The translations under genes and the position numbers were made by a program. Shown piece after piece: positions 42,153 to 50,565 of a DNA stretch of 64,000 bases. Each line of letters opens with the position of its first letter. The first letter of the stretch is position 1. The stretch is taken from the NCBI RefSeq assembly GCF_001184025.1, contig NZ_BBYG01000015.1, forward strand, positions 124,001-188,000. Reading direction: 5' to 3'. Source of the DNA: Streptomyces maremycinicus (lineage in GTDB: Bacteria > Actinomycetota > Actinomycetes > Streptomycetales > Streptomycetaceae). A model generated the notes under the pieces. That model was given only the letters and a program-made list of their open reading frames with translations. It did not search any database and was not told where the DNA came from.

Positions 42153-42860
42153 ATGTCCCCGCGCAGCGCCTCGGTCAATGAAGAATTGCGGCGCCGCTCC
42201 CGGGAGCGGCTCCTTCAGGCCGCCGTGGAGCTGGTGAGCGAGCGCGGGTACGAGGCGACGACGCTCGGTGACATCGCGGACCGGGCCGGCTCGGCGCGCG
42301 GTCTGGTGTCGTACTACTTCCCCGGCAAACGGCAGCTGGTCCAGTCGGCGGTGCACCGGCTCATGCACCGCACGCTGGAGGAGGCGCTGGAGCGGGAGCC
42401 GCGCACCGAGGACGGCAGGGAGCGGATGGCGCGGGCCATCGACGGCATCCTGGGCCTGGCCCGGGACCGTACGGTGCTGATGCGCCAGCACATGGCGGGC
42501 CTCTTGCAGGCCGAGGGGTTCGTGCAGTGTCCGGAGCAGCAGCGGCTGGCCGAGCTGCTGCGGGACACCGCGGCCCGGCGCGGGTCGCAGGACGTCGACC
42601 ACGACTACCCGATGCTGCGTTCCCAGCTGATGGGCGCGGTCTACGCGATGGTGCTGCCGAACGTGCCCCTGCCGCTCACGACCCTGCGCGCCGAACTGTT
42701 CGCGCGCTACCGGCTCGACTGGGAGCAGGGGGTCCCGCCGGACGCCGAGGCGTCCGGCGGGAGGTGTGACACCGACCTGTCGCGCTTCTTCGCGACCGAC
42801 CCGACGGCTCCGCGGAGCGAGGGTCGGAGTCAGGGCCAGGGTGAGGGTCAGTCGAAGTAG
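42153..42860 (+). CDS. TetR family transcriptional regulator
   Basis: A 235-residue regulator with HTH LSERGYEATTLGDIADRAGSARGLVSYYFPGKRQLV (about 27-64) and an all-helical ligand domain. CAGGAG lies nine bases before the ATG. A strong palindrome overlaps its promoter. Its 3' end overlaps the convergent LVIVD gene by 13 bases. Targets other than itself are not evident, though the HAD gene just upstream is a candidate. Confidence 0.9.
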   Translation: MSPRSASVNEELRRRSRERLLQAAVELVSERGYEATTLGDIADRAGSARGLVSYYFPGKRQLVQSAVHRLMHRTLEEALEREPRTEDGRERMARAIDGILGLARDRTVLMRQHMAGLLQAEGFVQCPEQQRLAELLRDTAARRGSQDVDHDYPMLRSQLMGAVYAMVLPNVPLPLTTLRAELFARYRLDWEQGVPPDAEASGGRCDTDLSRFFATDPTAPRSEGRSQGQGEGQSK

Positions 42861-44350
42861 TCCGGCTGGGTCTGGACGTTGAGCTCGGGGACGCGGACCC
42901 GCTTGGCCGGGTCGGTGCGCCGGTCGCTGAGCTTCAGCACGTCGAAGCCCTTGGCGATGTCGTTGGAGTAGATGTAGCCGTTGTAGTAGTACGCCGACCA
43001 GGAGCCGCCGCCCACCAGGGTGCTGGTGGAGATCGGACCGCGCTCGAAGTAGGCGATCTCCTTCGGCTTCGAGGAGTCGGTGAAGTCCCAGACCGAGACG
43101 CCGCCCTGGTACCAGGCCTGGACCATGATGTCCTTGCCCTTGACCGGGATCAGCGAGCCGTTGTGGGCGACGCAGTTCTCGGTGTCCGCCTGGTGGCGGG
43201 GGATCTTGTAGTAGCTGCGGAAGACCAGCTTGCGCTTGTCCCCCTTGCCGACGATGTCGTAGATGCCGTCGGCGCCCTTGTCGGGTCCGATCGCCGCGTT
43301 GCACGTGGCCGCGCCGCCGCCGCCGAGCTCGTCGGTGAACACGACCTTGTTCGCCTTCTGGTTGAAGGTCGCCGAGTGCCAGAACGCGAAGTTCACGTTG
43401 TCCTGGACCTGGTCGATGACCTTCGGGTGCTCCGGGTCCTTGATGGAGAACAGGATGCCGTCGCCCATGCAGGCGCCCGCCGCGAGGTCCTCGGAGGGCA
43501 GGACCGTGATGTCGTGGCAGCCGGTCGTCTTGGAGACGCCCGGGTTGGTGGGCGAGCCCGGGTTGCCGCCGCCGTCCGGGCCCTCGCCCGGGAAGAGCAC
43601 GGGGAAGCTCACGATCGCCGCCTTCTCCGGCGACTTGCGCGGCACCTTGATGACCGAGATGCCGTCGTGCGGGGGCTGGCAGTCCGGATAGGCGGCGTTC
43701 GGCGAGTACGAGGAGACGTAGATGTAGACGTTCTTGCGCTCGGGCACCAGGGTGTGGGTGTGCGAGCCGCACGCGGTCTCGACGGCGGCGACGTACTTCG
43801 GGTTCGCCTTGTCGCTGATGTCGAAGACCTTCATGCCCTCCCAGGAGGACTTCTCGGTCACCGGCTGCGTGGTGCTGTTGCAACTGCTGTCGCTGCGCGA
43901 GGAGTCGGTGGACAGGAAGAGCAGGTCACCCGAGACGGAGATGTCGTTCTGCGAACCGGGGCAGAGCACCTGGGCGATGGTCTTCGGCGACTTCGGGTTG
44001 CTGATGTCGAAGACGCGGAAGCCGTCGTAGTTGCCGGAGAAGGCGTACTTGCCCTGGAAGGCGAGATCCGAGTTGGTGCCCGGCAGGGCGTCCTTGGGGA
44101 TGTTCGTCAGGTGCTCGATGTTGTCCGAGTGGACGATCTCGTCCTGCCCGGGTATCTCGCCGTCGGCGATCGCGGCCGCCGCCTCGGCCCGGGCGCCCTG
44201 GGACACCTCCTGCTGTACGGCAGGTCCGTCGCCCGGGTCGGGGGTCGCGGCCGCCGGCACGGCCGTCAGGAGTGCGGCCAGCAGTCCGGTACACGCGGCG
44301 GCCACTCCCAGCCGTCTGCGGCGCGTTCGAAGGTCGTTCAACAGGGTCAC
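42848..44350 (-). CDS. Secreted LVIVD-repeat beta-propeller protein
   Basis: A 500-residue exported protein: signal peptide with a twin-basic start (RRRRLGVAAACTGLLAALLTAVPAAA) and repeated propeller blades such as GKYAFSGNYDGFRVFDISNPKSPKTIAQV, GMKVFDISDKANPKYVAAV and GGVSVWDFTDSSKPKEIAYF. Several Cys pairs occur outside the cell. It is divergent from a DUF305 lipoprotein, a pairing I recall from actinomycetes, which suggests a joint role in metal or redox chemistry at the surface. Confidence 0.9.
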   Translation of the reverse strand: MTLLNDLRTRRRRLGVAAACTGLLAALLTAVPAAATPDPGDGPAVQQEVSQGARAEAAAAIADGEIPGQDEIVHSDNIEHLTNIPKDALPGTNSDLAFQGKYAFSGNYDGFRVFDISNPKSPKTIAQVLCPGSQNDISVSGDLLFLSTDSSRSDSSCNSTTQPVTEKSSWEGMKVFDISDKANPKYVAAVETACGSHTHTLVPERKNVYIYVSSYSPNAAYPDCQPPHDGISVIKVPRKSPEKAAIVSFPVLFPGEGPDGGGNPGSPTNPGVSKTTGCHDITVLPSEDLAAGACMGDGILFSIKDPEHPKVIDQVQDNVNFAFWHSATFNQKANKVVFTDELGGGGAATCNAAIGPDKGADGIYDIVGKGDKRKLVFRSYYKIPRHQADTENCVAHNGSLIPVKGKDIMVQAWYQGGVSVWDFTDSSKPKEIAYFERGPISTSTLVGGGSWSAYYYNGYIYSNDIAKGFDVLKLSDRRTDPAKRVRVPELNVQTQPDYFD

Positions 44351-44398
44351 TGCGTCCTCCCTTGTAGCCGTTCACGGGGGAACGGTTCGCGGTGCTCC

Positions 44399-44428
44399 GA
44401 AGTATCGTCTTCATCATGCACATATCAA
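44399..44428 (-). promoter_or_regulatory. Promoter of the LVIVD gene
   Basis: On the minus strand TTGATA (44423-44428), an 18-base spacer and TACTTC (44399-44404). The gap is unusually AT-rich and could also hold the promoter of the divergent DUF305 gene. Confidence 0.6.
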
Positions 44429-44542
44429 GGGCTGGCAACGCACTCGTAATGAATCTTTCCGTTGGGTAGGGCGATCCATGGTGCGAAGATCCAGAGGACG
44501 ACGGCAACCCCGTCCTCAACTCATCTGCCTCAGGAGGTCGTT

Positions 44543-45181
44543 GTGCTCGTCCGCCGCGTACCCCTCGTCTCAGCCGCGCTGCTGCTCGCCCTGGCCCTCG
44601 CGGGGTGCGACTCCGGTCCTGACACCGGGTCGGGTGCGGCGAGCGGCCCTTCGGTGATCGCGCCGGGCAAGCCGGGCGAGACGAACCGGACCCTCTCGGC
44701 CCAGGACGCGGCCGAGCAGCGCGCCGACGACGACACGCCCAACTCCGCCGACGTGGCGTACGCGCGGATGATGATCCAGCACCACGGCCAGGCCCTGGAG
44801 ATGACCGGGCTCGCGGCGAAGCAGGCCGGGTCGGCGGCCGTGAAGGGCCTCGCGTCGCGGATCGGCGCCGCGCAGGGACCGGAGATCGAAGCCATGAAGG
44901 GCTGGCTCACGACGTACGGCGAGGACGAGACGGCAGGTGGGCACGAGCACACGGCGATGCCCGGGATGGCCACCGAGGCACAGCTGAACGAACTGCGCGC
45001 GGCCCGCGGCAAGGCGTTCGACGCGCTCTTCCTCACCCTGATGATCACCCATCACGGGGGCGCGCTCACCATGGCCGCGGACGTCAAGGCACAGGGCAAC
45101 AACGTGCGGATCGAGGAGATGGCGGACGATGTGATCGCGCAGCAGACGAGCGAGATCACCCGGATGCGCGGGATGCAGTAG
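44543..45181 (+). CDS. DUF305 lipoprotein
   Basis: A 212-residue lipoprotein with a lipobox LALALAGCDSG. The exported domain has two His-His motifs, MMIQHHGQALEM and LMITHHGGALTM, and conserved Met residues, the DUF305 signature linked to copper or other metal binding. AGGAGG precedes the GTG. Divergent from the LVIVD propeller gene. Confidence 0.92.
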   Translation: MLVRRVPLVSAALLLALALAGCDSGPDTGSGAASGPSVIAPGKPGETNRTLSAQDAAEQRADDDTPNSADVAYARMMIQHHGQALEMTGLAAKQAGSAAVKGLASRIGAAQGPEIEAMKGWLTTYGEDETAGGHEHTAMPGMATEAQLNELRAARGKAFDALFLTLMITHHGGALTMAADVKAQGNNVRIEEMADDVIAQQTSEITRMRGMQ

Positions 45182-45266
45182 CCCCCCGGGCGGGGCCCCG
45201 AGTCGAAGCCCGGGCCCGTAGCCCTGTTCAGCGGCTCTGGGCCTCGGGACTGGACAACAGGACTGC

Positions 45267-45968
45267 TCAGCGCCGGGTGTGACGTGGCGCCAGGTAACCG
45301 GCGTCCCGCGCCTGGGAGATCAGCCGCAGCGATCGGCGGCGGCTGTGCCCCGTCGCGCACATGACCGCGAGGACGGGGTCCGCGCCCTCCTCCTGGGCGG
45401 CGCGGTACTCCTGCGCCACCAGCCACCGCCCCTCGACGCCGCGCGGCCAGGCCGGACGGGCCCGCCGGGGGCCGATCGACTCGTCGGCGACTCCGGCGAC
45501 TCCGGCGACTCCGGCGACTCCGGCGACTCCGGCGACTCCGGCGACTCCGGCGAGGGAGGGATCCCACCCGTCGTCCGCGCCATGTCCGCCGTCCGCGCCG
45601 GTGTCACGCCTGCCCTCCGCGCCGTAGACGCCGTACGCGTCCTCCGCGTACTCCATGTCCTCGACGCCCGCCGCCTCGAGCCCGCCGCCCTCGTCGCACC
45701 TCTCGAACAGCGGCCCCTCGATCCAGTCCGCGAGCACCGTCAGGTCCACGAGGGACAGGGGTGGCTGGGCACGGACGTCCTCGACCGAGACCCGCCCCTC
45801 GCAGACGACGGCCAGCAGCTCGACGCGGGCTCCGTCGACGAACCCCAGCCGCACATGGAACCAGGACGTGGCGCTCCCGGCTTCCTGAACCTGCCACGCG
45901 GGCCACACCGACACCGTGCCGTCCTCGGCGGAACGATCAGAAAGATTAAGAAACGATGCTTCTAGCAC
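45267..45968 (-). CDS. DUF6214-like protein with Gly-Val-Ala tandem repeat
   Basis: A 233-residue protein. The conserved part is near the N-terminus, WPAWQVQEAGSATSWFHVRLGFVDGARVELLAVVCEGRVSVEDVRAQPPLSLVDLTVLADWIEGPL, which matches my recollection of DUF6214. A linker holds seven tandem GVA triplets coded by nine-base repeats. The C-terminus looks like a small helix-turn-helix (VLAVMCATGHSRRRSLRLISQARDAGYL). The GTG start has TACGTT six bases upstream. Function unknown, possibly regulatory. Confidence 0.78.
   Translation of the reverse strand: MLEASFLNLSDRSAEDGTVSVWPAWQVQEAGSATSWFHVRLGFVDGARVELLAVVCEGRVSVEDVRAQPPLSLVDLTVLADWIEGPLFERCDEGGGLEAAGVEDMEYAEDAYGVYGAEGRRDTGADGGHGADDGWDPSLAGVAGVAGVAGVAGVAGVAGVADESIGPRRARPAWPRGVEGRWLVAQEYRAAQEEGADPVLAVMCATGHSRRRSLRLISQARDAGYLAPRHTRR
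45486..45548. repeat. Seven 9-bp tandem repeats inside the DUF6214-like gene
   Basis: GGCGACTCC is repeated seven times without change, in frame, coding for the GVA triplets of the linker. A tract this pure can expand or contract, so repeat number may vary between strains. Confidence 0.92.
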
Positions 45969-45974
45969 ACACGC

Positions 45975-45980
45975 AACGTA
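45975..45980 (-). promoter_or_regulatory. -10 element of DUF6214-like gene (leaderless)
   Basis: TACGTT on the minus strand ends six bases before the GTG at 45968, without a ribosome binding site. Confidence 0.5.
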
Positions 45981-46113
45981 ACCGCATGATCACTTTCCAT
46001 ACGAACGGACACGCACGCGGCAACCGCGCACAGCACCCTGTCAGCGGAGCCGCGCCGGTGCGATGCTGGAGACACCTGCGATCTCCTCCGTCCCCCTGGG
46101 TAAGGAGTTCCGC

Positions 46114-47490
46114 GTGCTGCGTGTCGCCGTCGTCGGCTCGGGGCCGAGTGGGGTCTACACCGCCCAGAGCCTGGTCCAGCAGGACCCCGAGGTGCTGGTC
46201 GACGTCCTGGACCGGCTGCCCTGCCCGTTCGGGCTGGTGCGGTACGGCGTCGCTCCGGACCACGAGAAGATCAAGTCGCTCCAGAGCAACCTGCGCACGG
46301 TGCTCGAACACGAGCGGGTGCGCTTCCTCGGCGGGATCAGGATCGGGGCGGGCGGGGTGCCGCCGGCCCGGTTGCGCGAGCTGTACCACGCGGTCGTGTA
46401 CTGCGTGGGGGCCGCGACCGACCGGCACCTCGGGGTACCCGGCGAGGAACTGCCCGGCAGCTGGTCGGCGACGGAGTTCGTGTCCTGGTACAGCGCGCAT
46501 CCGGACACCGTCGCCGAGGGGTTCCTGTCCGACGTCCGCTCGGCCGTGGTCGTGGGCGTGGGGAACGTGGCGGTGGACGTCACCCGGATCCTGGCCCGGC
46601 GGACCGCCGAACTCAGCCCGACCGACATGCCCCAGGCGGCACTGACCGCGCTGGCCGCGAGCGAGGTCGGCGAGATCCACATGGTGGGTCGGCGCGGCCC
46701 GTCCCAGGCCCGTTTCACCACCAAGGAGCTGCGCGAACTGGGCGGCCTGCCGGACACCGAGGTGGTCGTGGACGAGGCCGAGCTGGCGCTGGACCCGGCC
46801 TACGGCGATCCCTCCGCGCTGCCGGCGGCGCAGCGGCGCAACGTGGAGGTGCTGCGCGACTGGGCGGCCGCCGCGCCGGGACGCGGCGCCCGGCGGCGGA
46901 TCCGGCTCCGCTTCTTCCTGCGACCCGTCGAACTGCTCGCCCGGCAGGGCCGGTTGGGGGCGGTGCGTTTCGAGCGGACGCTGCCCGACGCGCACGGCGG
47001 GGTGACGGGCAGCGGACGGTACGAGGACATCGAGGCACAGTTGGCGCTGCGGTCGGTCGGTTATCGCGGGGTGCCGCTGGAGGGGCTGCCGTTCGATCCG
47101 GAGCGGGGCACGGTGCCGCATCTGGCCGGACGGGTCCTGCGCGAGGGCGCGGTGGCACCGGGCGAGTACGTGGCGGGCTGGATCAAGCGGGGCCCCACCG
47201 GGGTGATCGGCACCAACCGGCCGTGCGCGAAGGAGACGGCGACCTCGCTGCTGGCGGACGGCCCCGTCCTCGCGCGGCGGGAGCTGCCCCGCGATCCGCT
47301 CGAACTCCTGCGGGCCACCGGCGCCGAACCCGTCGGGTGGGCGGGATGGCTGGCGATCGAGCGGGCCGAAGCGGCGCTGGGCGCCTCGCTCGGGCGGGGT
47401 GTGGTGAAGCTGCCGGACTGGGCGGCCCTGCGGCTGGCGGCGGGCTCCGCGGAGATCTGTGTACAGGACACACAGCAGCAACATCGATGA
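46114..47490 (+). CDS. Ferredoxin--NADP+ reductase (FprA-like)
   Basis: A 458-residue flavoprotein that moves electrons between NADPH and ferredoxin, for cytochrome P450s for example. FAD motif VAVVGSGPSGVYTAQSL near the start, LPCPFGLVRYGVAPDH, NADP motif VVGVGNVAVDVTRILAR, and GWIKRGPTGVIGTNRPCAKET near the C-terminus. AAGGAG precedes the GTG at 46114, chosen over an upstream ATG. No P450 or ferredoxin is nearby. Confidence 0.95.
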   Translation: MLRVAVVGSGPSGVYTAQSLVQQDPEVLVDVLDRLPCPFGLVRYGVAPDHEKIKSLQSNLRTVLEHERVRFLGGIRIGAGGVPPARLRELYHAVVYCVGAATDRHLGVPGEELPGSWSATEFVSWYSAHPDTVAEGFLSDVRSAVVVGVGNVAVDVTRILARRTAELSPTDMPQAALTALAASEVGEIHMVGRRGPSQARFTTKELRELGGLPDTEVVVDEAELALDPAYGDPSALPAAQRRNVEVLRDWAAAAPGRGARRRIRLRFFLRPVELLARQGRLGAVRFERTLPDAHGGVTGSGRYEDIEAQLALRSVGYRGVPLEGLPFDPERGTVPHLAGRVLREGAVAPGEYVAGWIKRGPTGVIGTNRPCAKETATSLLADGPVLARRELPRDPLELLRATGAEPVGWAGWLAIERAEAALGASLGRGVVKLPDWAALRLAAGSAEICVQDTQQQHR

Positions 47491-47510
47491 AATCAACAAA
47501 CTGTTCAATT

Positions 47511-47800
47511 CCCGTACGTTCTCATGCTGTTCAGCCTGCCCCAGCCGCCCAGCCCATTCAGCCCTTTCATCCCGTTCAGCCGATTCGGGCCGTTCATCCT
47601 GTTCGACTGATTCAGGCTGTTCAGTCCATTCGACCCATTCGGCCCGTCCGAGTCGCCTGATTCGTCTGAGTCGTCCACCCCTCCGGACTGTCCCGCCTGC
47701 CCGTCCAGCATGTCCGGACTCTCCGGCCCTCCGGCCTGTTCGGCCTGTTCCACCGTTCCGCCCGTTCCACCCGTTCGGATTCCCCGCCGCCGCTCTGGAG
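47511..47800. repeat. Degenerate 9-bp repeats between two genes
   Basis: Most of this 315-base gap can be cut into nine-base units such as CTGTTCAGC, CCATTCGGC and CCGTTCATC. On the minus strand an in-frame reading gives a three-residue pattern rich in Asn-Gly-Leu, probably a by-product of the period. No gene is recognised here. Confidence 0.7.
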
Positions 47801-47805
47801 TGCCC

Positions 47806-49203
47806 ATGACCACGACCGCGTCCGTTCATCCCGTCGACGAGGTGCCACCCGCACGGCAGTTGGCCGCCTTCGGCCTCCAGCACGTGCTCGCGATGTACGC
47901 GGGCGCGGTGGCCGTGCCCCTGATCGTGGGCGGTGCGATGAAGCTCTCGCCCGCCGACCTGGCGTATCTGATCACCGCCGACCTGCTGGTGTGCGGGATC
48001 GCCACACTGATCCAGTGCGTCGGCTTCTGGCGGTTCGGCGTACGGCTGCCGATCATGCAGGGCTGCACGTTCGCGGCGGTGTCCCCCATGGTGCTGATCG
48101 GGACGACGGGCGGCGGACTGCCCGCGATCTACGGGTCGGTGATCGTCGCCGGGCTCGCGATCATGCTGCTGGCGCCCTTGTTCGGCAGACTGCTGCGCTT
48201 CTTCCCGCCGCTGGTCACCGGCACCGTCATCCTGATCATCGGGATCTCGCTGCTGCCGGTCGCGGGCAACTGGGTCGCGGGCGGCGCCGGTTCGGCGGAC
48301 TTCGGGGAGCCGAAGAACATCGGACTGGCCGCGTTCGTCCTCGCCGTGGTGCTCGCCGTGCAGCGGTTCGCACCGGCGTTCCTGAGCCGGATCGCGGTGC
48401 TGATCGGCATCGTGGTGGGGCTCGCCGTGTCGGTGCCCCTCGGGTTCACCGACTTCGACGGGGTCGGGGACGCCGACTGGGTCGGGATCAGCACGCCGTT
48501 CCACTTCGGCGCGCCGACCTTCGAGGCGTCGGCGATCATCGCGATGCTGGTGGTCGCGCTGGTCACCATGACCGAGACGACCGGTGACCTCATCGCGGTG
48601 GGCGAGATGACCGGCCGCAGGGTCGAGCCGCGCAGCCTCTCCGACGGGCTGCGCGCCGACGGTCTCTCGACCGTCCTCGGCGGCGTCTTCAACACCTTCC
48701 CCTACACCGCGTACGCGCAGAACGTCGGCCTGGTGGGCATGACCCGGGTGCGCAGCCGCTGGGTCGTCGCCGCCGCGGGCGGCATCCTCGTACTGCTGGG
48801 TCTGCTGCCCAAGCTGGGCGCGGTGGTGGCCGCCGTTCCGGCGCCGGTCCTCGGCGGGGCGGGCCTGGTGATGTTCGGGACGGTCGCCGCGAGCGGTCTG
48901 CGGACGTTGGCCGAGGTCGACTTCAAGGGGAACCACAACCTGACGGTGGTCGCCGTGTCGGTCGCGATGGGCGTCCTGCCGGTCGGCGTGCCGACGATCT
49001 ACGAGCAGTTCCCCGACTGGTTCCGGACGGTGATGAACAGCGGTATCAGCGCGGGCTGTCTGACCGCGATCGTCCTGAACCTGCTCTTCAACCACCTGCC
49101 CGCGAAGGGCGGTCCGGCGCCGGAGAGCACCACCCTGCCGGTCGGCGGCGGGGAGGAGCCCGTCGGCGCCGTGGCGGAGAAGTCCAAGGAAGAAGCCGTC
49201 TGA
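47806..49203 (+). CDS. NCS2 nucleobase:cation symporter (xanthine/uracil permease)
   Basis: A 465-residue membrane transporter of purines or pyrimidines with about fourteen helices. It shows AAFGLQHVLAMYAGAVAVPLIVGG, LPIMQGCTFAAVSPMVLIG, MTETTGDLIAVGEMTGR (substrate-binding Glu) and FPYTAYAQNVGLVGMTRVRSRW (second binding motif). CTGGAG precedes the ATG. Xanthine/urate versus uracil specificity cannot be decided by eye. Confidence 0.93.
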   Translation: MTTTASVHPVDEVPPARQLAAFGLQHVLAMYAGAVAVPLIVGGAMKLSPADLAYLITADLLVCGIATLIQCVGFWRFGVRLPIMQGCTFAAVSPMVLIGTTGGGLPAIYGSVIVAGLAIMLLAPLFGRLLRFFPPLVTGTVILIIGISLLPVAGNWVAGGAGSADFGEPKNIGLAAFVLAVVLAVQRFAPAFLSRIAVLIGIVVGLAVSVPLGFTDFDGVGDADWVGISTPFHFGAPTFEASAIIAMLVVALVTMTETTGDLIAVGEMTGRRVEPRSLSDGLRADGLSTVLGGVFNTFPYTAYAQNVGLVGMTRVRSRWVVAAAGGILVLLGLLPKLGAVVAAVPAPVLGGAGLVMFGTVAASGLRTLAEVDFKGNHNLTVVAVSVAMGVLPVGVPTIYEQFPDWFRTVMNSGISAGCLTAIVLNLLFNHLPAKGGPAPESTTLPVGGGEEPVGAVAEKSKEEAV

Positions 49204-49213
49204 CCTCACGACC

Positions 49214-49241
49214 GTGGGCGGCCGGCTCACCGGCCGCCCAC
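49214..49241. terminator. Terminator of permease gene
   Basis: GTGGGCGGCCGG, loop CTCA and CCGGCCGCCCAC form a perfect twelve-base-pair stem 11 bases past the stop. Confidence 0.9.
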
Positions 49242-49326
49242 CCCGCATGCCTCCGACCGGGCACGAGGGGCGTGCCCTTGTCGCACGGCGGCACGCGCAC
49301 GCTTGCCATGGAAGCCCTGTAAGTCA

Positions 49327-49340
49327 TGGAAGCGCTCCCA
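49327..49340 (+). promoter_or_regulatory. CebR/LacI-type box far upstream of pectate lyase gene
   Basis: TGGAAGCGCTCCCA matches the CebR-type palindrome TGGGAGCGCTCCCA at 13 of 14 bases. It lies about 345 bases before the pectate lyase start and about 75 bases before the main promoter. Confidence 0.5.
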
Positions 49341-49413
49341 CACTCTTTTCCAGCAAGCCCTTGCTGGTCGGTCGAGGCCTGGCCGGGTGGCCGAATGTCT
49401 TCTGCGCAAAGCG

Positions 49414-49442
49414 TTGACCAGAAAGCGCTTACCCCCTACGTT
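49414..49442 (+). promoter_or_regulatory. Pectate lyase promoter with internal LacI-type palindrome
   Basis: TTGACC (49414-49419), a 17-base spacer, TACGTT (49437-49442). The palindrome AAGCGCTT (49423-49430) lies in the spacer, where a LacI-family repressor would block RNA polymerase. This predicts a 5' leader of about 235 bases before the ATG. The rest of the gap shows no gene. Confidence 0.65.
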
Positions 49443-49685
49443 CCGTTCAGCAGTGTGACCGAGCCGCTCACATCGACCCCCAAAGGGCCGAACTCGCCGT
49501 GTACGCGATTCAGCATGGCGTACGACAATCACATACTCGTCCATCCCCCCTACCGGAAGGAGACGCCGCACCTGCGGCACGGACCCTCGCGTACACAGAC
49601 GCAACGGTTCGCCCACGTCGCGCCGCAGGGCTCCGGCCGCTCGCCACACCACCCCCATCCCCCACCTGGAAGAAGGCATCGGGAC

Positions 49686-50489
49686 ATGACTTCCCCAGCA
49701 CTGCCGCGTCGGCGGCGCACCCTCACCGGCGCACTCGCCGCCCTCACCCTCTCGGTTGGCATGATCATGACTACCGGGGCACTGACCCCGGCGAACGCGG
49801 CCACCTGGCCCAGCGCGACCGGCAGTCAGGCGGTCTCCTCCACCATCGCCGTGTCCGGCACCAAGGACTACGGGATGATCCGCCTCTACGGCACGGGTGA
49901 CCTGGGCAGCGGCAGCCAGGACGAGGACCAGGGACCCATCCTCGAACTGGCCGCGGGCGCGGTGCTCAAGAACGTCATCATCGGCGCCCCCGCCGCCGAC
50001 GGCATCCACTGCAAGGGCGCCTGCACCCTTCAGAACGTCTGGTGGGAGGACGTCGGCGAGGACGCGGCGACCTTCCGCGGCTCCTCGTCGTCCAACGTGT
50101 ACACGGTCTCGGGCGGCGGCGCGCGGTCGGCCAGCGACAAGGTGTTCCAGTTCAACGGCGCCGGCACGCTGAACGTCTCCAACTTCGCCGTGCAGACCTT
50201 CGGCACCTTCATCCGCTCCTGCGGCAACTGCTCGACGCAGTACAAGCGGACGATCAACCTCAACACCATCGAGGCGACCTACTCGGGCAGCAAGCTCGTC
50301 GGCATCAACACCAACTACGGCGACAGCGCGACCCTGAAGAAGATCACGATCGTCGGGGACAGCAGCAAGAAGATCATCCCGTGCCAGAAGTACATCGGCA
50401 ACAACACGGGAGCCGAGCCGACCACCAACGGCACCAGTGCGGACGGGACCTACTGCAAGTACGCGTCCTCCGACATCACCTACAAATAG
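49686..50489 (+). CDS. Secreted pectate lyase, PL3 family
   Basis: A 267-residue secreted enzyme cleaving polygalacturonate by beta-elimination. The signal peptide (about 1-39) has a twin-arginine-like start (RRRRTLTGALAALTLSVGMI) and cleavage near ANAATW. The mature right-handed beta-helix shows IHCKGACTLQNVWWEDVGEDAATFRG, GGGARSASDKVFQFNGAGTLNVSNF and RSCGNCSTQYKRTI, with paired Cys and the Asp/Lys/Arg residues typical of PL3. Control by LacI-type sites fits plant-polymer degradation. Confidence 0.9.
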   Translation: MTSPALPRRRRTLTGALAALTLSVGMIMTTGALTPANAATWPSATGSQAVSSTIAVSGTKDYGMIRLYGTGDLGSGSQDEDQGPILELAAGAVLKNVIIGAPAADGIHCKGACTLQNVWWEDVGEDAATFRGSSSSNVYTVSGGGARSASDKVFQFNGAGTLNVSNFAVQTFGTFIRSCGNCSTQYKRTINLNTIEATYSGSKLVGINTNYGDSATLKKITIVGDSSKKIIPCQKYIGNNTGAEPTTNGTSADGTYCKYASSDITYK

Positions 50490-50565
50490 GCCCGGCCGAT
50501 CCCCCCACGGTAACGAGGCGGCCGTACGAAGCGTCCCCGCACGGCGCTTCGCACGGCCGCCGCAC

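Noticed and set aside
41070..43883. A 937-residue minus-strand open frame
   Set aside because: It is an out-of-frame shadow of the LVIVD gene and antisense to the TetR and HAD genes; no motif.
47505..47813. Asn-Gly-rich repetitive protein gene on the minus strand
   Set aside because: The pattern follows from the nine-base DNA period; no ribosome binding site and no clear codon bias.
45946..49248. A 1100-residue open frame on the minus strand
   Set aside because: It is antisense to the ferredoxin reductase and permease genes, has Arg/Gly/Asp-biased composition typical of antisense high-GC frames, and shows no domain.
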